Source: Chloroflexota bacterium
GTDB lineage: Bacteria > Chloroflexota > Anaerolineae > B4-G1
Length of the DNA stretch: 64,000 bases
NCBI GenBank assembly: GCA_024232355.1
Contig: JAAEPW010000256.1
Location: forward strand, 1 to 64,000
Direction: 5' to 3'
The notes under the pieces are model-generated. The model was not told the DNA's origin. It worked only from the letters and a program-made list of their open reading frames with translations, and searched no databases. Shown piece by piece: positions 53,637-62,002 of the stretch (within the stretch, counting starts at the first letter, position 1; each line of letters starts with the position of its first letter). The position numbers were made by a program, and so were the translations under genes.

Positions 53637-53909
53637 CTACAATTCTTTCCTGATCGCTTTCTGTGCTTTGGTTTCCTTGGGTAATCCTCGCCGGTAGGTC
53701 AACATGGCCTTGTTGCTATGTTTTATCATGGCCTGGATGACGTGAAAGACGCACAACTGCTGATCTGCATCATATCGCCAATGACCTCCTGGCATGCGCT
53801 CTACCTGAATCTTCCCTGCGCCTTCCCACCTCTGCCAGGTATCTACAGTTACGCCTAGCATTTGGGCTGCTTTACCTATTCGTATTCTCATACTGCCAAG
53901 TATATGCAT
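53637..53909 (-). CDS. MerR-like HTH protein, resembling the N-terminus of IS607-type recombinases
   Basis: This 84-90-residue protein begins RIRIGKAAQMLGVTVDTWQRWEGAGKIQVERMPGGHWRYD, the winged HTH signature of IS607-family serine recombinases and related excisionases. The rest (QQLCVFHVIQAMIKHSNKA onward) does not continue into a recombinase catalytic domain. It could be a free-standing regulator or a truncated transposase fragment; its position directly beside a MITE-like element favours mobile-element origin. The start is uncertain: ATG at 53909 or at 53891, neither with a clear ribosome-binding site. Confidence 0.55.
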   Translation of the reverse strand: MHILGSMRIRIGKAAQMLGVTVDTWQRWEGAGKIQVERMPGGHWRYDADQQLCVFHVIQAMIKHSNKAMLTYRRGLPKETKAQKAIRKEL

Positions 53910-54036
53910 AACGGCAGATACTGAAATATATCAGTAGGTTCTAGCGTTCAGTAATGACCCCCTCGGCAAGCAAGATTGTTTTCGATTTGCAAGTCATTCT
54001 TGAGCCTCTGCAAGAATTTCCCTCAACCATTTTCTC

Positions 54037-56265
54037 CTAGTCATCCACAGGCAGCCAGACGATAAAGGTAGAGCCAACGCCTGCCTCACCTGCCCCGAGT
54101 TCAGTCGAAGGACTCTCCACCGTCACCCGTCCGCCGTACAGTTCCACAATCTCCTTGGCAATGGACAATCCCAGGCCAGTTCCCGTCAATTGCATCTCTC
54201 GTGGCTTTTTCCCTCGGAAGAAACGGTCAAAGATGTAGGGCAATTCCTCCTCTAGGATACCCATCCCTGTATCTGTCACGGTCACTGTGGCCCAAGTGCA
54301 TCCTTCCACTTCCTTTGTCTCGGTGGAGACCACTACTCTGCCTCCTTCCGGCGTGTAGCGGACCCCATTCCCTACCAGGTTGTTTAGCACCTGTATCATC
54401 AGTTCTGGGTTTACCAGCACCACCGACCCGCCCATCTCTCCAGAGGGGAGGTATTCCACCGCTAGTCCTTGGTTCTGAGCTAGCGTCTGGTGGCGAGCGA
54501 CGGCAGCCTTGGCCAACTCGTCGAGGGAGATCGGGCGGGGTTCCATATCTAGATGCCCGCCGTCAATACGCGCGATTTGCAGAATGTCCTCTACCAACCG
54601 TGCCTGGTGGTCCGCCTCTTGTGCCAACGAGCCGATGTACTGCTGCCACTTTTCCGGGTGTTGTTGCATTAGGTGTGCAAACAGCTTGATCGTTGTGACC
54701 GGCGTCCGTAGTTCGTGGGAGATGTTGGTGACAAAGCGTGTCTTCATCCGGTCCAACGTCTTTAGTCCACTGACGTCGTGGGCCACTACCACCACTGCTG
54801 GCTCGCTATTGGTTTGCGGAGGCGCCCGTTCTATCTTTGGCTTGGCGAGTGGAGCGGCCCGCAGTTCCAGGTCTAGATCCGTCAGTTCCAGTGACATCTG
54901 CGGCCGATCTTTTGCCCGTTGCGTCAGGTCTTGCACTGTTTCCCGCAGCCGAGTTGCATCTTGCGGCGAGAGTGTCTGGGCCAGCCAGGAATAGATAACG
55001 GGGTTGCCCTGGAGAATCTCGCCCTGCCCGTCAGTGACGGCGATGCCGTCGGAGGCACTGTATAGGACCGCTTGCAGCAGAGCGTACTGGGCCTGAATCT
55101 CGGCTGTTCGTTCCAGCACCCGCTGTTCCAACTGTTCGGCGTAGCCCTGTAGTTCCTGGTGCAACTGGGCATTCTCAGCCGCGATACTGGCCGAAGCCGC
55201 CAGCGTCTCGACCAGGTCACAGTCGTCCGTGTCAAAATCACCATGCTGCTTGTTCACCATTTCCAGCACGCCGATCACTATATCACGAACGCGCAATGGC
55301 ACGGTGAGCAACGAGCGCGTGTCAAAGCCGGTCTGCGCGTCAATCTCGGGGGAAAAACGGGCATCGTCTGACGCACAAGCGATGATGGCGCTCTCCCCCT
55401 TCTGTACCACCCAACCGGCAACCCCCTGTCCGGGGCGCAGGCGCAGGTTGAGCAAGGAACGGCTTTGCTTGTGTTGGAAAATCGCCTGACAAACCAGCCA
55501 ACCCGGTTGCTCCTCGTCCCGCAGCCAAACCGAAGCGCCCTCTGTGCCGATGATCTCGGTGGCCGATTGCAGCAACCGCTCCGCCACTTGCTGTAGGTCC
55601 AGCGTGGCGGAGAGTTCCCGGCCTAGCTGGTTGAGCGTTACCAGATTCTGGTTGAGTTGTCGCAGCGCCTGCTCCGCCCGCACCCGCTTGGTGATGTCGC
55701 TCACCGTTGCTCGACACACAACCTGTCCCCCGTTACCATGCGCCACCACCGTTTCTATGTGCGCCCAGAAACGCACGCCGCGAGACTGGTCGAACGGCGC
55801 GTCATCCTGTCTCACTATTCTCAGTTCACAAATCTGCGGCGTTCGAGTCTCAAAAAGCTGCTCGAGATGCAGATAGTAGGTGTCGTGATCCTCTCGGGCA
55901 ATGAAACGGGACAGCGGTTTTCCGATCAAACGACCTCTATCCATCTCGAACTGAGTGGCGCCGGTGAGGTTGGCCTTGAGGATCAGTCCTTGTTTGCTAA
56001 TTGTGAAATAACCGACGGGGCTAAAGTCGTAGAGATCAGCATAGCTATCACGCGACGCTTCGAGTTCCCGCTGCGTCTGCCGTAGATTGTCGTTCTGCAT
56101 CTCTAGCTCAATTTGATGCACCTGCAGTTCGTGGAACAGGCGCTTTACCTCCTGGATTGATAGCTTGTCCAGATCCGCCGGTATGCTTGGAGAGTGCCCG
56201 CGCAGTGTCTCTTCCGCTTGCTGGCGTAGATCGGCGAATTTGTCGGAATGGGTTTGTTCCGTCAT
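54037..56265 (-). CDS. Soluble histidine kinase: N-terminal helix, PAS, GAF, PAS, HK
   Basis: This 742-residue kinase has no TM segment. The first ~75 residues form a helical block (RLFHELQVHQIELEMQN) shared with the kinases at 56844 and 58511. PAS1 lies at about 75-195, GAF at about 210-370, a coiled coil at 370-395 and a short PAS at 396-500. HisKA is FVTNISHELRTPVTTIKLF (His517), and the ATPase domain has NNLVGNGVRYTP, DTGMGI and GTGLGLSIAKEIVELYGG. It is a conventional HPK of the PhoR/ResE type, unlike its two neighbours, which have HisKA_2-type boxes. ATG 56265 starts the conserved N-terminus, with AGAGG upstream. No partner receiver adjoins its 3' end. Confidence 0.9.
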   Translation of the reverse strand: MTEQTHSDKFADLRQQAEETLRGHSPSIPADLDKLSIQEVKRLFHELQVHQIELEMQNDNLRQTQRELEASRDSYADLYDFSPVGYFTISKQGLILKANLTGATQFEMDRGRLIGKPLSRFIAREDHDTYYLHLEQLFETRTPQICELRIVRQDDAPFDQSRGVRFWAHIETVVAHGNGGQVVCRATVSDITKRVRAEQALRQLNQNLVTLNQLGRELSATLDLQQVAERLLQSATEIIGTEGASVWLRDEEQPGWLVCQAIFQHKQSRSLLNLRLRPGQGVAGWVVQKGESAIIACASDDARFSPEIDAQTGFDTRSLLTVPLRVRDIVIGVLEMVNKQHGDFDTDDCDLVETLAASASIAAENAQLHQELQGYAEQLEQRVLERTAEIQAQYALLQAVLYSASDGIAVTDGQGEILQGNPVIYSWLAQTLSPQDATRLRETVQDLTQRAKDRPQMSLELTDLDLELRAAPLAKPKIERAPPQTNSEPAVVVVAHDVSGLKTLDRMKTRFVTNISHELRTPVTTIKLFAHLMQQHPEKWQQYIGSLAQEADHQARLVEDILQIARIDGGHLDMEPRPISLDELAKAAVARHQTLAQNQGLAVEYLPSGEMGGSVVLVNPELMIQVLNNLVGNGVRYTPEGGRVVVSTETKEVEGCTWATVTVTDTGMGILEEELPYIFDRFFRGKKPREMQLTGTGLGLSIAKEIVELYGGRVTVESPSTELGAGEAGVGSTFIVWLPVDD

Positions 56266-56313
56266 CTTTTTTTGCCTCTTGCCCAAGGTTGCTTGATTCT
56301 TACACAAAATGCT

Positions 56314-56396
56314 CGAGACTCAGTCTCGGGAGCAGCCCATACAATGGCCTGTTGCTTCTGGCAAAGGTTCTCCCCCCAAACCGCCCCTGGGACGGT
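56314..56396. repeat. Small palindromes in the gap upstream of the PAS-GAF kinase
   Basis: CGAGACT-C-AGTCTCG (56314-56328) is a perfect odd palindrome. ACCGCCCCTGGGACGGT (56380-56396) is a near-palindrome almost identical to 35418-35434 inside the MITE, and flanking bases match too. The 180-bp gap holds no gene. Confidence 0.5.
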
Positions 56397-56445
56397 GACT
56401 GCAAGCGTGTGACATTGTCAAGGTAGTAACACAAATTCGTTATGG

Positions 56446-56835
56446 TCAGATTTTGAACCTGGCGAGCATTTTCTCGATCGTCTCGCCGAGTTGCCGCTTA
56501 TTGACGGGTTTGCTCAGACAAGCATACGGTCCACGGGGCTCGACATCCCGAAATAACGTGTCCTCCGCATAGCCCGACAAATAGATCACCAGCGTGTTGG
56601 ATTGAGCCTGAATTTGAGCCGCGGCCTCGACGCCGCTCAGTTTCCCCGCCAGGTTGACGTCCATCAGTATCAAGTCTGGGGATTTTTCGTTGGCTTTTTG
56701 AATCGCTTGCTCGCCAGAAGAAACTGGTCCCACCACCTCATACCCCAACTCTGCTACCATCCCTTGGAGAGTATAAGCGATGATGCCGTTATCTTCGACG
56801 ATCAAGATGCGGGCAGTCGCTCTAGTTTCGTCCAT
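56446..56835 (-). CDS. Single-domain response regulator (CheY-like)
   Basis: This 129-residue receiver has LIVEDNGIIA, LILMDVNLAGKLSGVEAA (Asp59), YLSGYAED and LSKPVN. It has no output domain. The MDVNLxGxxSG pattern and late GPYACLSKP are common in receivers that partner HisKA_2-type kinases. ATG 56835 has GAGGA seven bases upstream; another Met at 56847 overlaps the TGA of the upstream kinase gene as ATGA. Either way the pair is translationally coupled, so the kinase at 56844-58499 is the partner. Confidence 0.9.
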   Translation of the reverse strand: MDETRATARILIVEDNGIIAYTLQGMVAELGYEVVGPVSSGEQAIQKANEKSPDLILMDVNLAGKLSGVEAAAQIQAQSNTLVIYLSGYAEDTLFRDVEPRGPYACLSKPVNKRQLGETIEKMLARFKI

Positions 56836-56843
56836 AGCCGTCC

Positions 56844-58499
56844 TCATTTCGGAAACTTTATCGCAAAGATTGTGCCGTCTCGAGTATTCACATCGAGCGT
56901 GCCCGCCAGTTGATACGTGGCCCAAATATTGACCAGTTTCAGCCCCAACGATTCGGTCGCGTGCCAGTCCAGGGCTGGCGGTAGGCCGACGCCATTGTCA
57001 CCGACCGTCAGCACATACGCGTCCTCATGTGCTCCAAACTCGACGCGGATTTCGTGCTCTCTTCCCCCCAACGGGGGGGATGAAAGGGGGGGCGGGAAGG
57101 CGTACTTGAGCGCATTCGTCATCAACTCGTTGACGATCATACCGCAGGGCAAAGCTTTGTTCACACTGATTGGGACGTCCTCTGCGACCACGCTCAGCGC
57201 AATTGGTTGATCGCCTGCCAAGGCGTGGTACAGTTGGTGCGTCAGGTCCTCCAAATAGGCCCCAAAGTTGATCTGGCCCAGGTCTTTTGCCTGGTATAGT
57301 TGCTCGTGGACGATCCCCATAGCATTGACCCGTCCCTGGAAATCCTCAAGTATGTGAGCAACTGTCGGATCTTGAATGGTCTCCATCTGCATATCGATCA
57401 AGTGGATGAGGGTCTGCATATTGTTCTTGACGCGGTGATGTACCTCTCGCAGCAGCACCTCTCTTTCCTCCAGAGCGGCCTTGATTTGTTCCTCCGCCCG
57501 CTTGCGCTCCGTGATATTGCGAGCGTTGAGTGTGAGGCCGGTGATGTCGTTGACACTATCAGGCGCGTCACCTTTTGGCAGCTTGTAAGGTGTGACACGC
57601 GATTCATAATAGATGGTGGATCCATCATGTATATCGTAGGCTGTTTCATAGCTGGCAGTCTCGCCTGTCTTTAACACCCCTTCCAGGATGGCCTTGATCT
57701 CTGCCTGCCTCTCTTCCTGTACGTAGGCGTAGATGGGCGTGCCGACAAGCTCCTCCACCGTCAGTCCTGGCGATGCAAAGTTAGCGAATTGGATGTTCAA
57801 ATTGGTATCCAGCAGCAAGATGTGGTCGGAAGAGGTTTCGGTCAGTGCGCGCAATCGCACCGCAGATTGACGCCGGTCCTCCTCCATTCGTTTCTGTGCA
57901 TTGACGTCGCTCACCGTGGCCCGGCATATCGGCAACCCCTCACTGTCCTGCGCCATCGTCGCCTCTACCCGCACCCAGAATTGGATACCGTTCTTCCTCT
58001 CCATTCTCAGCTCGCAGACCTGCGGCTCTTGTGTTTCAAAAAGTGCCTTGCGATGGAGGTAGTAAATATCCTCATCCTCGCTGGCGATGAAACGTGACAA
58101 TGGTTGCTTGATCAGATCACCCCTTGCCACACCCAACAGGCTGGAGATGGTGAGGTTCGCTTGCAGAATCGTCCCCGTCTCGTTGAGCGTGAGGTAGCCC
58201 ACCGGGGCAAAATCGTATAGCTCTGCATACCTATCTCGCGACGCTTCAAGTTCCTGCTGTGCCCGGCGTAGTTCGCCGTTCTGCATTTCCAACTCGATCT
58301 GGTGCACTCGCAGTTCGTGAACCAGGTGCTTCACCTCCTCGGGCGACAACTCGTCCAGAGCTTGCCCTGAGCGCCTGTCCTGAGCATCGCCAAAGGATGT
58401 CAAAGGGTTTTCGGGCAGGTCTACTGCTTGATCTTGTAGCGCTTTTTCCGCCTGTTTGCGCAGGCTGGCGGATTTGTTTGTGAGAGTCTTTTTCTCCAT
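56844..58499 (-). CDS. Soluble PAS-PAS kinase with HisKA_2-type H-box
   Basis: This 551-residue kinase has the same N-terminal helical block as its neighbours, interrupted at residues 30-49 by PENPLTSFGDAQDRRSGQAL, which is encoded by a palindromic dispersed repeat. PAS1 lies at about 85-205 and PAS2 at about 215-335 (NITERKRAEEQ exit). The H-box is REVHHRVKNNMQTL (His354/355). The ATPase domain has NELMTNALKYAF, DNGVGLP and a short GLKLVN lid. It holds a second odd insertion, PPPLSSPPLGG (469-479), also from a palindromic repeat. It is coupled to the receiver gene at 56446. Start ATG 58499 has GGGGA upstream. The signal is probably a soluble ligand or redox state at a PAS domain. Confidence 0.9.
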   Translation of the reverse strand: MEKKTLTNKSASLRKQAEKALQDQAVDLPENPLTSFGDAQDRRSGQALDELSPEEVKHLVHELRVHQIELEMQNGELRRAQQELEASRDRYAELYDFAPVGYLTLNETGTILQANLTISSLLGVARGDLIKQPLSRFIASEDEDIYYLHRKALFETQEPQVCELRMERKNGIQFWVRVEATMAQDSEGLPICRATVSDVNAQKRMEEDRRQSAVRLRALTETSSDHILLLDTNLNIQFANFASPGLTVEELVGTPIYAYVQEERQAEIKAILEGVLKTGETASYETAYDIHDGSTIYYESRVTPYKLPKGDAPDSVNDITGLTLNARNITERKRAEEQIKAALEEREVLLREVHHRVKNNMQTLIHLIDMQMETIQDPTVAHILEDFQGRVNAMGIVHEQLYQAKDLGQINFGAYLEDLTHQLYHALAGDQPIALSVVAEDVPISVNKALPCGMIVNELMTNALKYAFPPPLSSPPLGGREHEIRVEFGAHEDAYVLTVGDNGVGLPPALDWHATESLGLKLVNIWATYQLAGTLDVNTRDGTIFAIKFPK

Positions 58500-58510
58500 C
58501 TTTTGTCCCC

Positions 58511-60631
58511 CTACGTTTGGGCTTTGAATCGGATCTCGGTCACTGCACCGCCATCGTTGCGCAGCGACATCTCTCCACCGAGGCTCCTGTGCACAATGTT
58601 TTGCAGTAGGTCAAGCCCCGTGCCGTGTCGCTCCATCTGCAATACCTCTTGTGGATAATGTGGCCCGTCGTTTTTGAATGTCAATATGACGGTATCGCCG
58701 TCGAGTTCGATGCAAATGTTGACGTGCACCGTGTCTTGCTCTCGCAAAGCGTATTTGACGGTGTTTGTGGCCAACTCGTTGATCACCAACGCCAGGTTGT
58801 GCGCCTGGTTGGGCTTTACGCGCACAGAGGAGGGGGGCACCTCTATCGACACACGCTTGCCGCGTGGGAGCGGTTGTGAGGACAAGCGGGCGATCCGGGC
58901 GACCAGTTCATAAAGCAATAGGGGCGTCCACTCCGAGTCGGACAACATGCTATGCACCGTGGACAGCCCGTGTATCCGGTTACTGAGGTTGTTCAAGAGG
59001 GATCGGTAGACGGGCAGCCCTTCCGCCTCGGCGTGTTGTTTTTCGATAACCAATAAACCGATGAGGGAGGTTAGGTTGTTCCTGACCCGGTGCTTGACCT
59101 CGCGCAGCAGTGTGGCTTTGGTTTCGGCGTCCTGGTTGGTCTGTTCGTACAACCGGGCGTTTTCGATGGCGGCGGCCGCCACCGAGGCTAACGACCCGAT
59201 CAATGCTAGGTCAACGGTGTCGAAACGACCGGACGCGGTATCCGCCAACTGGAGCACGCCGATCAGATTTTGTTTGACCCGCAGCGGGACGCTGAGGATG
59301 GAACAGAGTTCCATACCGGTTTGCCGGTCTATCTCCTTAAAATGGCGTGCGTCGCTCCGGGTGTCTGGCACGTTCAGGGGTTCGCCGTGCTGTGCCACCC
59401 AACCAGCGATGCCCTCTCCCGGCGCCAGCCGCCAGCCGCGCACCAGGTCGTGGTGGGGGCCGGTCGCCTGCCGGCAGACCAGTGTTCTTGCCGAGGTCTG
59501 AGACGAGCCGTCCGGCGCTGCGTCCTGGGTATCGAGCAACCAGACGGAGCAAGCCGCAATGTCCAACAAACGGCACACCTCGTCCAGGGCGGCATCGAGC
59601 ATCTGGTCCAGGTCCAGCGTCGAGTTGAACACTTGATTGGCCTGGTGGAGCAGTTCCAGGTCGCGGTTGCGTCGCTGCAGTGCTTTCTCCGCTCGCTTGC
59701 GCTCGGTGACGTCTATGATAAACCCTTCTAGCCCAACGGCTTGCCCAGCCTGTACTACAGGGATGGCAGTAAAAGTATGATAGGCAATGGAACCATCTTT
59801 ACAACGTCGTGAGAATTCGCCTGCAGGAATAGGGTCTCCGGACAGCAACATTTCTACATTCCTCTGCGCCTGTTCCAAATCTACCTTGACTTGGGTCAAA
59901 GAAAAGTGTTGGCCGATCACTTCATCCGCTGAATCGTACCCATGCATTTGCAACCATGCGTCGTTGACGTGCTGCCATAGCTTATCTTGATCAATGAAAA
60001 AGTAGCCTGCCTGGGTGCTATTGATGATGTCGCGGAATCGCTTCTCTGATTCCCGCAACACCTCCTGCACTCGCTTGCGCTCGGTGATGTCGCTCACTGT
60101 AGCCCGGCATATAGGCTGCCCCTCACTGTCTTGCGCCACCACCGCCTCTATCCGCGCCCAGAACTGCACGCCGTCCTTTCCCACCATTCTCAGCTCGCAG
60201 ACCTGCGGCTCTTGTGTTTCAAAAAGTGTTTTGCGATGGAGGTAGTAAATGTCTTGATCCTCGTGGATGATGAAACGACTCAACGGCTGCTTGATCAAAT
60301 CGTCTCTTGCCGCGCCTAACAGATTGGCGATGGTGAGATTTGCCTCCATGATCAGCCCTCGCTCGTTGAGCGTGAAATAGCTCACCGGGGCAAAATCGTA
60401 TAGCTCCGCATACCTATCGCGCGATGCTCCGAGTTCCTGCTGTGCCCGGCGCAGTTCCTCGTTCTGCATTTCCAGCTCGATCTGGTGCACTTGCAGTTCG
60501 TGGAACATGCGCTGCGCGTCCTCGGGCGATAGCTCGTCCAGGTTTACGATGTCTGCGGGTTTCGCCCGCAGCGTCTCTTCCGCCTGTTGGCGTAGATCGG
60601 TGAATTTGTCGGAATGGGTTTGTTCTGCCAT
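58511..60631 (-). CDS. Soluble PAS-PAS-GAF kinase with HisKA_2-type H-box
   Basis: This 706-residue kinase has the shared helical N-terminus (1-70), PAS1 (about 70-190; DITERKRVQE), PAS2 (about 195-315; DVTERKRAEK), and GAF (about 325-495; GWRLAPGEGIAGWVA as in the kinase at 22551). The H-box is LREVKHRVRNNLTSL (His514), and the ATPase domain has NELATNTVKYAL. It starts with AAGAGG upstream and ends 11 bp before the next kinase gene. Together with 56844 and 56446 it forms a kinase-kinase-receiver operon, in which one receiver may collect signals from both kinases. Confidence 0.9.
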   Translation of the reverse strand: MAEQTHSDKFTDLRQQAEETLRAKPADIVNLDELSPEDAQRMFHELQVHQIELEMQNEELRRAQQELGASRDRYAELYDFAPVSYFTLNERGLIMEANLTIANLLGAARDDLIKQPLSRFIIHEDQDIYYLHRKTLFETQEPQVCELRMVGKDGVQFWARIEAVVAQDSEGQPICRATVSDITERKRVQEVLRESEKRFRDIINSTQAGYFFIDQDKLWQHVNDAWLQMHGYDSADEVIGQHFSLTQVKVDLEQAQRNVEMLLSGDPIPAGEFSRRCKDGSIAYHTFTAIPVVQAGQAVGLEGFIIDVTERKRAEKALQRRNRDLELLHQANQVFNSTLDLDQMLDAALDEVCRLLDIAACSVWLLDTQDAAPDGSSQTSARTLVCRQATGPHHDLVRGWRLAPGEGIAGWVAQHGEPLNVPDTRSDARHFKEIDRQTGMELCSILSVPLRVKQNLIGVLQLADTASGRFDTVDLALIGSLASVAAAAIENARLYEQTNQDAETKATLLREVKHRVRNNLTSLIGLLVIEKQHAEAEGLPVYRSLLNNLSNRIHGLSTVHSMLSDSEWTPLLLYELVARIARLSSQPLPRGKRVSIEVPPSSVRVKPNQAHNLALVINELATNTVKYALREQDTVHVNICIELDGDTVILTFKNDGPHYPQEVLQMERHGTGLDLLQNIVHRSLGGEMSLRNDGGAVTEIRFKAQT

Positions 60632-60707
60632 TATTTACCTCTTGTTCTTTGTCTAGCGAGCCAAGTGTTTTCCTCAATGCTCAAACGAGCAAGGCATTTC
60701 CTCCACT

Positions 60708-61263
60708 GCTCAAAGCGGGTATGCTACCCGCGTATCAAGCTGCATCTATCCTACAAGCCGGGGGTTGCAAACCCATGTGCGTCAACTTGATGATCACCCA
60801 CGTCGCTCCTAAGGGATTTGCAATCCCGTTTTGGGTAGAATCATGCTGAAATCACGATGTTGATTCTACTTTTTACAATGCTATGCCGCCAAGACGCGGA
60901 TACGGATTGCGTGCAACCTCTGGTTGCCATTGCAACCTTTGGTTGCCATTGCAACCTTTGGTTGCCATAATCCGCGCATACCCGCTGAGAGCGATAGGAG
61001 ACAATTTTGAGCGTTCGAATGTCCAAGTTTCTACGGTACCGCTTAGCTTGACGCGTATGGGTTGCAAACCCCCTTGGAGCGAATGGTAATCCAATCCATT
61101 GCTCAAAGCGGGTATGTTACCCGCGTGTTGTGTTGCGTGCATCCCCTGCGACCGGGGATTGCAAACCCCCGGGGAGCGGGTGAGGAGCGAGTGAGATATC
61201 TTATCCAACGCTCAAAGCGGGTATGCGCGGATTATGGCAACCAGAGGTTGCACGCAATCCGTA
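60708..61263. repeat. REP-like palindrome array upstream and left of the RAYT gene
   Basis: The 655-bp gap 60632-61286 contains no gene but several palindromic units. GCGGGTA-nnn-TACCCGC occurs at 60715-60731 and 61108-61124, preceded by GCTCAAA. The half-unit CTCAAAGCGGGTATG recurs at 61211. GGGTTGCAAACCC-type near-palindromes lie at 60762, 61060 and 61154. Three 19-bp tandem units (60913-60969) and a 29-bp inverted copy (60901-60929 against 61235-61263) are also present. Confidence 0.85.
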
Positions 61264-61286
61264 CCCGCGTGTTGTAGCGTGCATAT

Positions 61287-61841
61287 TCAAGCCAACCACT
61301 CACTGATGTCATCCACGGCAATGACCGCCGGTTGCCCCCGAACATAATGCCTGGCACTGGACCACACATACGCTTCAGGACACTCTGTCAACGCCCAATG
61401 GGGCTGGCAGGGATTGTGATGAATGTACTCGATCTTTTGCCTGAGAAAATCCAACGTGAACACGTCCCGCGCGTCGTAGCCATCCTCCCAAACCTTGTAT
61501 TGCTGGTTGGGGATGCGGCTGGCTGCTTGTTCTAGGAATTTCAGTGCTTGATCATTGCTCTCGGCTTGATATTGGCGGATGATCTGTTTGGCCGTGTGTT
61601 TCTTGAAATCGCGCATCATATCTGAAAGGGTATGATCTTTCAGGAAGCGGACGATAAAGTGAACGTGGTTGGGCATGATGACAAAAATGTAGAGGCGGAG
61701 CCATTGATGTGCGCGCATATAGTTCAGACTGTTGGCGATGATGCGTTTGTTGACGTCTCGTTGGAACAGGCGAGCGTGTTCCACGGCGGTGGTGGTGATA
61801 AAGTAGAGGTTGTCTGGATCAAAGTCTGGGCGTACGGGCAT
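61287..61841 (-). CDS. REP-associated tyrosine transposase (RAYT, Y1/TnpA_REP family)
   Basis: This 184-residue HUH single-strand endonuclease has the metal-binding HxH motif in VIMPNHVHFIV and the catalytic Tyr in QKIEYIHHNP. Other family marks are YFITTTAVEHARLF near the start and WSSARHYVRG near the end. RAYTs are domesticated relatives of IS200/IS605 TnpA that cut REP palindromes and are thought to spread them. Here the gene is flanked on both sides by GCGGGTA/TACCCGC and GGGGGTTGCAAACCCCC palindromes in near-identical ~80-bp direct copies (61101-61180 and 61900-61980), probably its substrate. AAGGAAGAG precedes the ATG. It lies in the gap between a PAS kinase operon and a CheR/PAS gene. 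Confidence 0.92.
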   Translation of the reverse strand: MPVRPDFDPDNLYFITTTAVEHARLFQRDVNKRIIANSLNYMRAHQWLRLYIFVIMPNHVHFIVRFLKDHTLSDMMRDFKKHTAKQIIRQYQAESNDQALKFLEQAASRIPNQQYKVWEDGYDARDVFTLDFLRQKIEYIHHNPCQPHWALTECPEAYVWSSARHYVRGQPAVIAVDDISEWLA

Positions 61842-61862
61842 GTTCTCTTCCTTTTTCTACAA

Positions 61863-61985
61863 TTGGGGGTTGCAAACCCCCTTGGAGCTCTTGTCCAACG
61901 CTCAAAGCGGGTATGATACCCGCGTGTTGTGTTGCGTGCATCCCCTGCGGCCGGGGGTTGCAAACCCCCTGGGAGCGGGCGGGAG
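61863..61985. repeat. REP-like palindrome array on the other side of the RAYT gene
   Basis: GGGGGTTGCAAACCCCC lies at 61865, GCGGGTA-TGA-TACCCGC at 61907-61923, and a second GGGGGTTGCAAACCCCC around 61954. The stretch 61900-61980 is nearly the same as 61101-61180, in direct orientation. The array ends 18 bp before the stop of the CheR/PAS gene. Confidence 0.85.
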
Positions 61986-62002
61986 CAAGTGCAGACAATG
62001 CC

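Noticed and set aside
60913..60969. Tandem repeats as a CRISPR array
   Set aside because: Units are 19 bp and contiguous with no spacers, and no cas genes are present.
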